NCBI GenBank assembly: GCA_035630295.1
Contig: DASQKY010000050.1
Coordinates: 1 to 64,000, forward strand
From: Acidimicrobiales bacterium
GTDB taxonomy: Bacteria > Actinomycetota > Acidimicrobiia > Acidimicrobiales > Iamiaceae
Length of the DNA stretch: 64,000 nt
Direction of reading: 5' to 3'
The position numbers were made by a program, and so were the translations under genes. Below are positions 46,240 through 54,997 of this stretch, piece after piece (position 1 is the stretch's first letter; every line of letters starts with the position of its first letter). The notes under the pieces are model-generated. The model ran no database searches. It was not told where the DNA came from and saw only the letters and a program-made list of their open reading frames with translations.

Positions 46240-49200
46240 ATGGCCGGCGTGTCCGACGGAGCGACCCTCCCCGAGCTGGTCGGCCGGTCGCGCCCCCTGG
46301 CGCAGCTGGCCGAGGCGGTCGACCGGGGCCTGCACGACGGCCGGAGCACGGTGCTGGTCGCCGGGCAGGCCGGCATCGGCAAGACGTCCCTGGTCCGGGC
46401 GGCGGTGGCCGGCGCCGGGGCCCGGGTGGGGTGGGGGACCTGCATCGACGTCGGCGGCGCGCCCGGCTACTGGCCGTGGACCCAGGTGCTCGACGGTCTG
46501 GTCCGCTCCGTCGGCCTCCCGCGGGCCCGCCAGCTGGCGGGCGACGACGCGCCGCTGCTGGCCACCATCGCCCCGGCCCTGGGGGAGCCCACGGACGGCG
46601 AGGCGTCGGACCGGGCCCGGCTGCTGCTGATGGACGCCACCGCCCGGTTCCTCGACGCGCTGGCCGGGGCCGGCCCGCTGGTCGTGGTCCTCGACGACCT
46701 CCAATGGGCCGACGAGTCCTCGCTGGTGCTGCTCGACTTCGTGGCCCGCGCCCCGGGACCGGCGGGGTTGTGCCTGATCGGGGCCTACCGGCACGACGAG
46801 CTGGCCGACGGGGTGCGCCGGCACCTGGCGCCCCTGGTCAGCCACGGGCACCGCATCGAGCTCGACGGCATCGGCGTGGACGCGGTGCGGGCCCTGGTCG
46901 AGCGGGTCTCCGGCCGGCCCGTCGACGGAGCCCTGGCCGCCGCCGTCCACCAGCGGACCGGAGGCCACCCCTTCTTCGTGCGAGAGGTGGCCCTGGCCGC
47001 CGACCGGGCCGGCCTCGGGGCCGAACACGTCCCCGGGGCCGTGCGCGACGCCATCGGGCGCAAGGTCGACCGGCTGCCGGCCGCCACCCGGGCCATGCTG
47101 GAGGTGGCCGCCGTGGCCGCCCCCGAGCTGCGCCCCGACGTGCTCGCCGCGGCGCTGGGGTCCTCGACGGTGGAGGTCGACGTCGCCGCCCGCCACGCCG
47201 TCGAGGCCGGCGTCTTCACCGCCGGGCCCGACGCCCTGCGCTTCACCCACGACCTCTGGCGCGAGACGATCCTGGCCGGGGTCGAACCGCCCCGACGGAT
47301 CGCCGTCCACCGCGCCGTCGCCGCCGCCCTGGAGGATCGGGCCGCCCGGCGCGGGCCGGTGGTGCCGTCCGAGGTGGCCCGCCACTCCATCGCCGCCATC
47401 GCCCTCGACGGCCCCGAGCGGGCCACGCGCTGGGCCCTGGAGGCGGCTGCCGCCGACAGCGCGGCACTGGCCTTCGGGGAGGCGGCGGCCCAGCTCCGGC
47501 GCCTGCGGGCCGCCGTCGCCGACTCGGGGGCCGGCCTCGACGACCACCGGCTGGTCGACGTGCTCCTGGCCGAGTCCGAGGCCCTGGCCCGGGGCGGGAG
47601 CGCGGTGGACGCCCGCGGCCTCCTCCGAGTGGCCCGAGACGTGGCCGACCGGGCCGGCGACACGGCCCGCACGGCGCGGGTGGCCCTGGCCACGGCCCAA
47701 CTCGGCGCCCGCTTCTCGGCCCGGCGGGACGAGGTCGTGGCCGAGCTCGAGCACGCCCTGGCCGCCGTCACCGCCGGTGAGGCCGACCCCGTCCTGGAGG
47801 CCCGGCTCAGCGCGGCACTGGCCCGCGAGCTCCAGCACTCGGTGGCCGAGGACCGCCCCCGGGCCGGCCCGCTCAGCGAGCGCGCCCTGGAGCTGGGGCG
47901 CCGCACCGCCGATCCGGCCACGCTGGCTGCTTGCCTCCTCGCCCGCCACGACGTGGTCTGGACCCCCGGCACCGCGGTGGAGCGGGCGGAGATCGCTGGC
48001 GAGATCGTGGAGGTCGCCGTGGCCGCCGGTGACCCGGAGCGGCAGGCCGACGGGCACCTGTTGCTGGCCAACGCCCTCCTGGAGCAGGGCTCGGGCGCCT
48101 ACCGGGCCGCCCTCGACCGGCACCTCGCCCTCCTCGACCAGCTGGCCCAGCCCCGCCACCGCTACGTGGCCGAGACGCGCCGGGCCTGCCTCCACCTGCT
48201 GGGCGGCGACCTGGCCGCGGCGGCGGCCACGATCGACTCCGCCGTCGCCATGGGCGAGCGCATCCGGGAGCCGGACACCGGCAACGTCGCCATGTCCCAG
48301 CGCCTCGAGCTGGTGCGGGCCGGCGGCGACCAGGACGAGCTGCGGGCCTTCGCCCGCGCCGCGGTCGAGCACTGGACCGGAGCGCCGATCCACGCCCACG
48401 CCGTGGCCGCCGGCTTCCACACCCGGGCCGGGGACCTCGACGCCGCCGCTCACCACGTGGCCACCGTGGTGGACCTGGGCACGTGGCGAGCCGATCGCTC
48501 CTACCTGTGGTCGGTGCTGGTGCGGGAGCTGGCCTGGGCCGCCGCGGCCCTCCAGGACCGGGAGCTGTGCTCCGACCTGCTCGACGACGTGGCCCCCCTG
48601 GCCACCACGTGTGGCGTCAACGGCGCGGTGGTGGCCTTCGCCGGGTGCCACGCCCACACCGCCGGCCTCCTGTCGGCCGCCCTCGGCCGCCACGACGCGG
48701 CCCGGGCCTCGCTGGAGAGTGCGGTCGAGACCTACCGGCGCCTGGGCGCCGCCGGCTGGCTGGTCGAGGCCCGCCACGCCCTGGAGGCCATGGCCCCGGC
48801 GTCGAGCCCGTCGGCGGCCGCCGCCTCGATGCGACGCGACGGCAACCTGTGGCACCTGCGCTTCGCCGGGCGCTCGGCCACCACGGCCCACACCAAGGGC
48901 CTGGCCGACATCGCCCGCCTCGTCACCGCCCCGAACACCGACGTCCACGTGCTCGACCTGGCCGGCGCCAGCGACCGCTCGGGCCCGGCCGGGACCGTCG
49001 TCGACCGCCGGGCCCTCGACGCCTACCGGGGCCGCCTGCGCGACCTCGACGACGACGCCGAGGAGGCGGCCCGCCACCACGACGAGGGACGGATCGCCCG
49101 GGTGGCGGTCGAGCGGCAGGCCCTCCTCGACGAGCTGGGACGGATCACCGGCCCGGCCGGTCAGCCCCGCCAGTTCGCCAACCACCCGGCCGAACGGGCC

Positions 49201-49386
49201 CGCAAGGCGGTCACGGCCCGGGTCCGCGACGCCATCCGCAAGCTGCACCCGGTCCTGCCCGAGCTCGCCACCCACCTCGAGAGCACCATCATCACCGGCA
49301 CCTACTGCCGCTACCGGACCGACGAGGCGTGCTCCTGGTCCGTCGACCTCGGACGGGCACCTGACGCGCCGGACCCGGGCCGCTAG
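46240..49386 (+). CDS. Large AAA/MalT-like ATPase (signal-transduction ATPase), no HTH seen
   Basis: A 1048-residue STAND-like protein. N-terminal P-loop ATPase: LPELVGRSRPLAQLAEAVDR, Walker A GQAGIGKTS (42-50), Walker B LVVVLDDLQWADES (147-160), and a sensor region with AVHQRTGGHPFFVREVALAA. A long helical TPR-like middle follows (about 380-850). The C-terminal domain (WHLRFAGRSATTAHTKGLAD to GTYCRY) is the one found on related actinobacterial ATPases in place of a LuxR HTH. ATG 46240 is used; GTG 46249 is 7 bases after a GAGAAT and is an alternative. Probably a regulator or scaffold. Confidence 0.8.
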   Translation: MAGVSDGATLPELVGRSRPLAQLAEAVDRGLHDGRSTVLVAGQAGIGKTSLVRAAVAGAGARVGWGTCIDVGGAPGYWPWTQVLDGLVRSVGLPRARQLAGDDAPLLATIAPALGEPTDGEASDRARLLLMDATARFLDALAGAGPLVVVLDDLQWADESSLVLLDFVARAPGPAGLCLIGAYRHDELADGVRRHLAPLVSHGHRIELDGIGVDAVRALVERVSGRPVDGALAAAVHQRTGGHPFFVREVALAADRAGLGAEHVPGAVRDAIGRKVDRLPAATRAMLEVAAVAAPELRPDVLAAALGSSTVEVDVAARHAVEAGVFTAGPDALRFTHDLWRETILAGVEPPRRIAVHRAVAAALEDRAARRGPVVPSEVARHSIAAIALDGPERATRWALEAAAADSAALAFGEAAAQLRRLRAAVADSGAGLDDHRLVDVLLAESEALARGGSAVDARGLLRVARDVADRAGDTARTARVALATAQLGARFSARRDEVVAELEHALAAVTAGEADPVLEARLSAALARELQHSVAEDRPRAGPLSERALELGRRTADPATLAACLLARHDVVWTPGTAVERAEIAGEIVEVAVAAGDPERQADGHLLLANALLEQGSGAYRAALDRHLALLDQLAQPRHRYVAETRRACLHLLGGDLAAAAATIDSAVAMGERIREPDTGNVAMSQRLELVRAGGDQDELRAFARAAVEHWTGAPIHAHAVAAGFHTRAGDLDAAAHHVATVVDLGTWRADRSYLWSVLVRELAWAAAALQDRELCSDLLDDVAPLATTCGVNGAVVAFAGCHAHTAGLLSAALGRHDAARASLESAVETYRRLGAAGWLVEARHALEAMAPASSPSAAAASMRRDGNLWHLRFAGRSATTAHTKGLADIARLVTAPNTDVHVLDLAGASDRSGPAGTVVDRRALDAYRGRLRDLDDDAEEAARHHDEGRIARVAVERQALLDELGRITGPAGQPRQFANHPAERARKAVTARVRDAIRKLHPVLPELATHLESTIITGTYCRYRTDEACSWSVDLGRAPDAPDPGR

Positions 49387-49541
49387 CGCGGCGGGCGCTC
49401 CCGGCGGCCGGCCGGCCCGCTGCGGCTGTCGCGGAGCCGGCCCAGCATGTCCTTGGCCTTCTGCTGGTTGGCGGGCTTGCGGACCTCGTTCCACACCTTG
49501 CGGGCCAGACCCGCCTTGGCCGCACCGCTCAACAACCCCAT
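49383..49541 (-). CDS. Small hypothetical protein
   Basis: A 52-residue basic protein: LLSGAAKAGLARKVWNEVRK then QQKAKDMLGRLRDS, probably two amphipathic helices. ATG 49541 has GAGGAGG five bases upstream, so translation is likely. Its stop overlaps the ATPase stop on the other strand. The promoter region upstream carries the shared inverted repeat at 49611-49635. No family recognised. Confidence 0.65.
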   Translation of the reverse strand: MGLLSGAAKAGLARKVWNEVRKPANQQKAKDMLGRLRDSRSGPAGRRERPPR

Positions 49542-49610
49542 CGTGACCTCCTCGTCGTCCTCCGGGACCGCTCGCCGGGCTGCGCCGGTCCAAACCAGCC
49601 CGGGACGGTC

Positions 49611-49635
49611 TCCCCTGTCACGGCTGCCGACAGGA
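49611..49635 (-). promoter_or_regulatory. Inverted repeat matching the STAS promoter element
   Basis: On the minus strand this reads TCCTGTC, 7 bases, GTGACAGGGGA. The element at 31221-31244 has the same CCTGTC-N7-GTGACAGGGGA spacing and identity, and both are followed shortly by ACCG. It lies about 70 bases upstream of the small gene at 49541. Likely a shared operator or alternative promoter element. Confidence 0.5.
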
Positions 49636-49689
49636 CGGTCGCGGTAGGCGGTGCCGACGGGCAGGCCCCGGTCCGGCCCCGGGGCCAGC

Positions 49690-50394
49690 TCAGGGCGAGG
49701 GGAGGGGCTTGATGCGGGCCAGGTCGTCGACGTCGAGGGTCTCCAGCGTGGGGCGCCGGCCCAGGCGCCGGAGGACGGGCTCGACCTCGGGCGCGGGCTC
49801 GTCGCCGGTGTAGGCCTCGATCCACCGCCGCACGGGCGCGCTCTCCACGTGGGTGCCACCGAGGGGGTGGAGCGTGATCAGCAGCATGCCGGGGACCGGA
49901 GCGCGCCCGGGGGTGAGGGCAGGTTGGACCCAGGGCAGGTCGAGGAGCCGGGCGCCGTGGCGGGCGTAGAACCGCAGGCGGGCTGCGGGTCGTTCGTCGT
50001 CGGCCTCGGGCCAGAGCCGGGGGTCGTGGACCTCGCCGACGACGAGGGCCGCCGGCCCCCGGGCCCAGTCCGCCACCAGGTGGTCGAGGAGCTCGCCGCC
50101 CACGCCGCGGCTGCGACTCCCCGGCCGGGACGCCAGGTAGGACAGCAGGCCGACCTCGCCGGGCCCACCCCGCTCCTCGGCCGACGCGCCCAGGACGATG
50201 CCGTCCTCGACCAAGGCGGTGGCGGTGAGGGCCCCGGCCACGACGAGGTCCCGGGTCGTGTCGCGGTCCCAGATCTCGTCGGTGGAGAAGGAGGGGAGCA
50301 GCACCTGGTCGACGACGGCGTCGAGGAGGGCGGGATCGGCGACGATCTCCCCGTGGGTGCGGACGGCCCGGGTCCGGCCCCCGGTGGGGGTCAT
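49690..50394 (-). CDS. GNAT-like acetyltransferase
   Basis: A 234-residue protein with a GNAT-type core: VVAGALTATALVEDGIVLGA, a conserved SYLASRPGSRSRGVGGELLD (acetyl-CoA loop, variant RGVGG), and RLRFYARHGARLLDLPWVQP. N- and C-terminal extensions are unusual. Its ATG overlaps the stop of the 828-aa gene (ATGA), so the two are translated together. The acceptor is unknown, but the neighbour protein is an obvious candidate. Confidence 0.7.
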   Translation of the reverse strand: MTPTGGRTRAVRTHGEIVADPALLDAVVDQVLLPSFSTDEIWDRDTTRDLVVAGALTATALVEDGIVLGASAEERGGPGEVGLLSYLASRPGSRSRGVGGELLDHLVADWARGPAALVVGEVHDPRLWPEADDERPAARLRFYARHGARLLDLPWVQPALTPGRAPVPGMLLITLHPLGGTHVESAPVRRWIEAYTGDEPAPEVEPVLRRLGRRPTLETLDVDDLARIKPLPSP

Positions 50395-52877
50395 CGGGCC
50401 GGCTCCGGCCGGTCGGCCCACCGCCACCGGACGACGGCGATGACCACGGCGATCAGCAGCACCAGCTCGGCCGCCCCGATGGCCACCCCGGTCAGGGTCC
50501 CGGCCTGGTCGACCACCTCGTTGTTGAAGAACTCGAAGAGCCCGGCCAGGCCCACGATGCCGATGACGGAGATGAACAGCTCGACCCACCAGGTGCGGTG
50601 GCGGGCGCTCTCCGCCTCCAGCTCGCGCAGCCGGTGCATGCGGCGCTCGGTCAGCTGCGTGACGCGCGCCTGCTGGTCGACCAGCAGGTTCAGGGAGCGG
50701 TCGATGAGCTCGCCGACCTCGACGATGCCGCTGGCCACCATGAGGCGGTCGAGCAGGTCGCGCTCGGCCCGGGTGCGCAGCAGCCGGGGGGAGGAGAAGT
50801 GGCGGAGCATGGACCGGACGACGACGATCTGCTCGACGATCTCGGTGCCGAAGGCGATCAGCTCGTCCAGGGTGACCTGGGCGCCCGCCGAGTTCCCGGC
50901 CAGGACGGCGTCCGGGCCGTCGGGGTCGCCCGCCACCCGGGCCTGGTGGGCCGAGACGTCCTCGGTGGTGCGGTGCACGGCGTCCTCGACCCAGGCCGCC
51001 CACGAGTGGTAGACGCCGCCGAGGCGGGCGTTGAACTCGGCCACCTCCTGGTAGCTGAGCACCGCCCAGTTGGGCAGGTCGGGCAGCCAGAGCACGGTGA
51101 CGTCGCCGGCGCAGGTGAGCCGGTCACCCGGCAGCGCCAGGGCCCCGAGCAGGTCCTCGGGGGCCGGGGCCTCGTAGCGCACCCACTCGTCGAGGCTGGT
51201 GGCGTGGCGGCGCTGGGGGAGGTGGAGGACCGCCGTCCCCACCACGGCCCCCCCGGGGACGACCGGTGGGGCCAGCCGGTCCACCTCGTGCCGCCCCCCG
51301 TCGGCGTCGACGGCGATGGCCCGGTCGACGCGGACGACGACGTGGCGCCCGGCCCGCAGGTCGTTGTGGCCGCAGGCGGCCCGGACCTCCTCGGCCCCGG
51401 CCCGTCCGTGGTCGCGCAACAGGCTGGAGGCCTCGATGGTGAAGCCGCGGATCAGGTCGGAGGCCAGGTGGGCGAACCACGTCCAGCCGATGCCGTCGTG
51501 GTGGGGCGCGCCGCCCGGGCGGGGTGGCACCGCGGTGGCGATCCGCTCGCGCCCGCACTGGTGGCCGGCCCGCCGGATCAGCTGGTCGAGCTCGAAGGGG
51601 GTCCACGGGTCGGTGGTGGTGGCGCCGTCCGGCCGCCGGCGCCCGGCGCCGGTGGGGATCACCACCCGGACGCCGTGGTTGCCCACCGACGATATGCACA
51701 GCTCGACGTCGATGCCCTCCCAGACCTCCTCGTCGTCAGTCCCCGCCGCGGTGGCCAGGTCGACGCCCCCGACGAGGGCCAGGCGGGTGACGTGGTGGAC
51801 GCGGGAGCGGGACGTGGTCGCCTCCTGGTCCCACCACGAGTCGGAGAGCCGGAGCTCCTGGGTGCGCACGGCCAGGCCCGCCACCTCGGCCAGCGGAAAC
51901 CGGGCGACCAGCTCCTCTAGGTCGTGGGGGTCGCAGCCGGGCAGGCCGAAGGGGTAGACGAAGACGACCTCGCCCTCGACCACGTGGAGCAGGGGGGCCT
52001 CGGCCACGTCGAGGAGGTCGGCGAGGGCATGGGCGTGGGCCCGCTGCTCGCTGGCCAGCACCACGTCGATCTCGTCGAGGGCGGCGGCCGCGTGCCGGCA
52101 GGTCGCCACCGCCGCGGCCAGGGCATCCCGGTCGGCCGGTGGTGGCGACCCCCCGTGAAGTCGGCCGCGCACGGTTCGCCGCCAGGCCCCCGAGGCCTCG
52201 GCGGCGGCGGCCACGGCCGGGTAGTGCACGGTCAGGGCCTCGGTGTCAGACAGCAGGATCCCGCTCAGGGCGGCCAGGTCCGACGGCGGCTCGTCAAGAG
52301 GTGGCTCCCGGGCCACGAGGGGCTCGAGCGCGGCGTGGGCGGCGGCCACCGGGGCGGCGACGGCCGCCGCCTCACGGGCCATGAGGCCGGCGCTGCCGCA
52401 GAACATGGCGTTCTCGGCGTCGAGCTGGATGAGGAGCGTGTCGTAGAGGAGGTCGAGGGCGCGCAGCACCCGCTCGGCGTCGGACGGATGGTGGCCATCG
52501 GTGTGCAGGGCATCGGTGGCGGCGGTGGTGAAGGCCCGGAGGAGCGGGTATTCGTCGCTGTTCTCCCACCGCACCAGGAGCCAGAAGTAGATCCAGGCCG
52601 CGGTCAGCGCGGTGGTGGTCCCGCTGGGGTCGGCGCGATCGGCGCCGCGGAGGATGGCGCCGAAGGAGGGGACGTCGACCTCGCCGTCGCGATCGTTGAC
52701 CGCCGCCTTCCAAGCGTCGTCGACCAGCGCGGTCAGGCGCCCGCTCGGGAGCCCGAGCCCGCTCAGGTCCCCGAGGGCCGCGTCGACGGACAGCCCGAAG
52801 GTGCGATCGTCCCGCTCCTCCCACTCGGCCTCGATCGAGTCCCAGTCGAAGCGCGTGCCTTCCCGACCACTCACCAT
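50391..52877 (-). CDS. Unrecognised 828-residue protein with C-terminal membrane anchor
   Basis: I do not recognise a family. The N-terminal 300 residues are helical. The middle (about 300-620) is a mixed alpha/beta region containing EGEVVFVYPFGLPG, a strand-rich part and YEAPAPEDLLGALALPGD. Near the C-terminus a long helix (LVDQQARVTQLTERRMHRLR) leads to two transmembrane helices (WVELFISVIGIVGLAGLFEF and AAELVLLIAVVIAVVRW), a topology recalling CorA-type channels without the GMN motif. ATG 52877 has GGGAGG eight bases upstream. Coupled to the GNAT gene by an ATGA overlap. Confidence 0.7.
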   Translation of the reverse strand: MVSGREGTRFDWDSIEAEWEERDDRTFGLSVDAALGDLSGLGLPSGRLTALVDDAWKAAVNDRDGEVDVPSFGAILRGADRADPSGTTTALTAAWIYFWLLVRWENSDEYPLLRAFTTAATDALHTDGHHPSDAERVLRALDLLYDTLLIQLDAENAMFCGSAGLMAREAAAVAAPVAAAHAALEPLVAREPPLDEPPSDLAALSGILLSDTEALTVHYPAVAAAAEASGAWRRTVRGRLHGGSPPPADRDALAAAVATCRHAAAALDEIDVVLASEQRAHAHALADLLDVAEAPLLHVVEGEVVFVYPFGLPGCDPHDLEELVARFPLAEVAGLAVRTQELRLSDSWWDQEATTSRSRVHHVTRLALVGGVDLATAAGTDDEEVWEGIDVELCISSVGNHGVRVVIPTGAGRRRPDGATTTDPWTPFELDQLIRRAGHQCGRERIATAVPPRPGGAPHHDGIGWTWFAHLASDLIRGFTIEASSLLRDHGRAGAEEVRAACGHNDLRAGRHVVVRVDRAIAVDADGGRHEVDRLAPPVVPGGAVVGTAVLHLPQRRHATSLDEWVRYEAPAPEDLLGALALPGDRLTCAGDVTVLWLPDLPNWAVLSYQEVAEFNARLGGVYHSWAAWVEDAVHRTTEDVSAHQARVAGDPDGPDAVLAGNSAGAQVTLDELIAFGTEIVEQIVVVRSMLRHFSSPRLLRTRAERDLLDRLMVASGIVEVGELIDRSLNLLVDQQARVTQLTERRMHRLRELEAESARHRTWWVELFISVIGIVGLAGLFEFFNNEVVDQAGTLTGVAIGAAELVLLIAVVIAVVRWRWADRPEPAR

Positions 52878-53043
52878 GTGTCGCGTCCTCCCGGTCCCAT
52901 CACCAACCCGGGGCGAGGCTACCCGGGGCCCCGTGAGGGCTGGGCCGAGCCCGACCATCGCCCTCCAACGCCCTCCGCTCACGGACGGCAATGCCCGATG
53001 CCCATACTCGCCCGAGACCCCTGTCGCACCGCGAGGAGACACC

Positions 53044-53730
53044 ATGAAGCGACACGTGCACCGGGTGGCGGCGGTCGCCGTCGCCGCCCTCACCGGCTGG
53101 ATCGGCCTGGCCGCCCCGGCCTCGGCCACCGTCCACAGCTTCGACACCGAGGCCGTCTCGGCCCAGCTGGTCGGGTTGCTGCGGGAGCGCGACATCCCCC
53201 ACCAGGGCAACCCCTCGCTGTGCCCCGGCTCGTCGACGTTCACGGGCACGATCGACGACTCCACCACCACCGACAACATCACCGGCACCCTCACGTGGAC
53301 CGGTGACTCGATCGACCTGTTCACGATCACCGACGTCTTCCAAGAGGTCTACACCGGGACCTCGTCGGGGAACGCGGCGGGCGACTTCGACCCGGCGACG
53401 GGCAGGTTCCGGCGCATGCGGTTCCCGGACATGTCCGTGACCGTCTACCGCCTCGACGCCGAGACGTGCACGCCGGTCGAGACGCTGTGCAGCTACGAGA
53501 TCGACGGCTTCCGGGCCCGGGGTCGCCTCCGCGGCGGCGCCACCCTCCCGCTGGCCACAGGTGACCAGATCGCGCTCCGGGCCGAGGGCGAGCTCACCAT
53601 CGATGCCCTCTGCCCCCCGCTGATCGACCCCGATCCAGCCCCGCCGCTGCCCATCACCGTCCCGGTCACCATCGACGCCAACCCCAACGACCCGGCCGGC
53701 TACAACCGGGCCATCTACGAGCAGGTCTGA
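53044..53730 (+). CDS. Secreted protein of unknown function
   Basis: A 228-residue exported protein. Signal peptide residues 1-28 (basic KRHVHR, hydrophobic AAVAVAALTGWIGLAAP, cleavage after ASA). The mature part is rich in strands and acidic or Thr residues (SSTFTGTIDDSTTTDNITGT), with five Cys (CPG, CTPVETLCSYE, CPP) that may form disulfides. ATG 53044 follows GAGGAGA. No family recognised; probably extracellular. Confidence 0.75.
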   Translation: MKRHVHRVAAVAVAALTGWIGLAAPASATVHSFDTEAVSAQLVGLLRERDIPHQGNPSLCPGSSTFTGTIDDSTTTDNITGTLTWTGDSIDLFTITDVFQEVYTGTSSGNAAGDFDPATGRFRRMRFPDMSVTVYRLDAETCTPVETLCSYEIDGFRARGRLRGGATLPLATGDQIALRAEGELTIDALCPPLIDPDPAPPLPITVPVTIDANPNDPAGYNRAIYEQV

Positions 53731-53782
53731 GGGCCGGCTCGCCTGCAAAGGGCGGGAACCCGAAGGGGCGGTGGAACGATCC

Positions 53783-53809
53783 AGCCCCTGGCCACAGGGG
53801 CCAGGGGCT
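53783..53809 (+). terminator. Strong hairpin, probable terminator
   Basis: An 11-bp perfect stem AGCCCCTGGCC / GGCCAGGGGCT with loop ACAGG, 53 bases after the secreted-protein stop. No T-run follows, so termination efficiency is uncertain. A near-identical hairpin is at 58435-58460. Confidence 0.55.
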
Positions 53810-54207
53810 TGGAGCGCGCTGATCGTCTGCGACCGGGCCCTGATCAGAGGCCCGACATCTGGTGCCCTTTTGGTCTGGGTCGTTTCGCGCGGCTCGGCAA
53901 GGTCGGGGGTCACGCTGGTCGACCCGGGACTCCCTGCCGGCCGTGCAAGAGGGGGTGCAACCCGGCGGTGGGGGAGACATCGACGAGATACTGGCCGGCG
54001 GCGCGCCCAACCCGGCGACCACCGACGTCAGCCAGGGCTAAAGCGGACGACGGGATGCGAGCCCGCGACCCTTCCCTCGGGATGTCCGTGGCCGCCATGT
54101 CTCGGGCCCTCCAATCCGGCGATGGGGGGACGACGAACGCGCAGGGAGTCAATCGCGGCGGGCCGGCCGGCTTGCTCCCCCATTCCCGACGTGAAACGAG
54201 TGATGAG
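53810..54207. other. Intergenic segment with a tRNA-like T-arm fragment, no gene seen
   Basis: About 400 bases between the hairpin and the CHRD-like gene. Around 54036-54066 the minus strand reads GGTCGCGGGCTCGCATCCCG and then TCGTCCGCT, which looks like the T arm and acceptor end of a tRNA with a degenerate T loop; the rest of a tRNA is not found. This may be an old attachment-site scar. No convincing reading frame is present. Confidence 0.4.
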
Positions 54208-54981
54208 ATGAGACGATTTCTGATGGCCGCGGCAACCGCCGCCGGCCTGGTGTTGGCGACCGGTGCGCCGGTCATGGCCCAGGCCCCAAGTGAGCAGGTG
54301 CTGCAGGCGGACCTGACCGAGCAGAACGGTTCCGGCGCCGCGGCCACCGCCACGGTGACCCTGCGGAGCGGTGAGATGACCGTCGAGATCCAGGGTCGCG
54401 GGTTCACCCCCGGCGAGGCACCGCACGCCCAACACATCCACGGCGTGCTCGGCCAGGACAGCGCCTGCCCCACCGCGGAGCAAGACGCTGACGGCGACGG
54501 CATCGTCACCACCTCGGAGGGTCAGGCCACCTACGGGCCGATCCTGGTCTCGCTCACCACCGAGGGAGCGATGGACCCCATGGCCGACGCGCTGGCCGTC
54601 GATCGCATGCCCGCCGCCGACGCGGAGGGCAACCTGAGCTACTCACGGACCTTCCCGATGCCGGCGAGCGTCGGCGATGACATCGACGCCCTCCACATCG
54701 TCCAGCACGGCGTCGACTTCGACGACAGCGGGGCCTACGACGGCGACCGCATGAGCGACCTCGACCCGTCGCTCCCCGCCGAGGCCACCGATCCGGCCAA
54801 CTGCGGCGAGATGGTCGCCATCCCCATGGGTGGCGTGCAGACCGGCGGTGGCGGCATGGCTGGCCACGACATGGGCGCGGACACCGACAGCGGCTCCGGC
54901 GTCCCGATCGCCGCCTACGCCCTGAGCGGGGCAGCCCTCGCCGTGGCCGGAGGCCTCGTGCTCCGTCGCCGTGCGGCCTGA
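54208..54981 (+). CDS. Secreted CHRD-like protein with C-terminal membrane anchor
   Basis: A 257-residue exported protein. Signal peptide 1-25 (cleavage after VMAQA), then a CHRD-like beta domain (AATATVTLRSGEMTVEIQGR, the HAQHIHG motif, ATYGPILVSLTTEG) and a second His patch ALHIVQHGVDF. It ends with a Gly/Ser linker, one hydrophobic helix (PIAAYALSGAALAVAGGLVL) and RRRAA, the layout of a wall-sorting signal, though no LPxTG is seen. The sortase gene follows 16 bases later. Confidence 0.7.
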   Translation: MRRFLMAAATAAGLVLATGAPVMAQAPSEQVLQADLTEQNGSGAAATATVTLRSGEMTVEIQGRGFTPGEAPHAQHIHGVLGQDSACPTAEQDADGDGIVTTSEGQATYGPILVSLTTEGAMDPMADALAVDRMPAADAEGNLSYSRTFPMPASVGDDIDALHIVQHGVDFDDSGAYDGDRMSDLDPSLPAEATDPANCGEMVAIPMGGVQTGGGGMAGHDMGADTDSGSGVPIAAYALSGAALAVAGGLVLRRRAA

Positions 54982-54997
54982 GAGCCAGTAGGTGCAC

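Noticed and set aside
46171-49593. 1140-codon minus-strand frame antisense to the large ATPase
   Set aside because: GC-rich codon bias keeps antisense frames open; it is Gly/Val/Arg/Pro-rich with no family motifs, while the plus strand has clear P-loop motifs.
54000-54140. Full tRNA gene on the minus strand
   Set aside because: Only a T-arm-like piece matches; no acceptor 5' strand, D arm or anticodon arm fits at the right distance.
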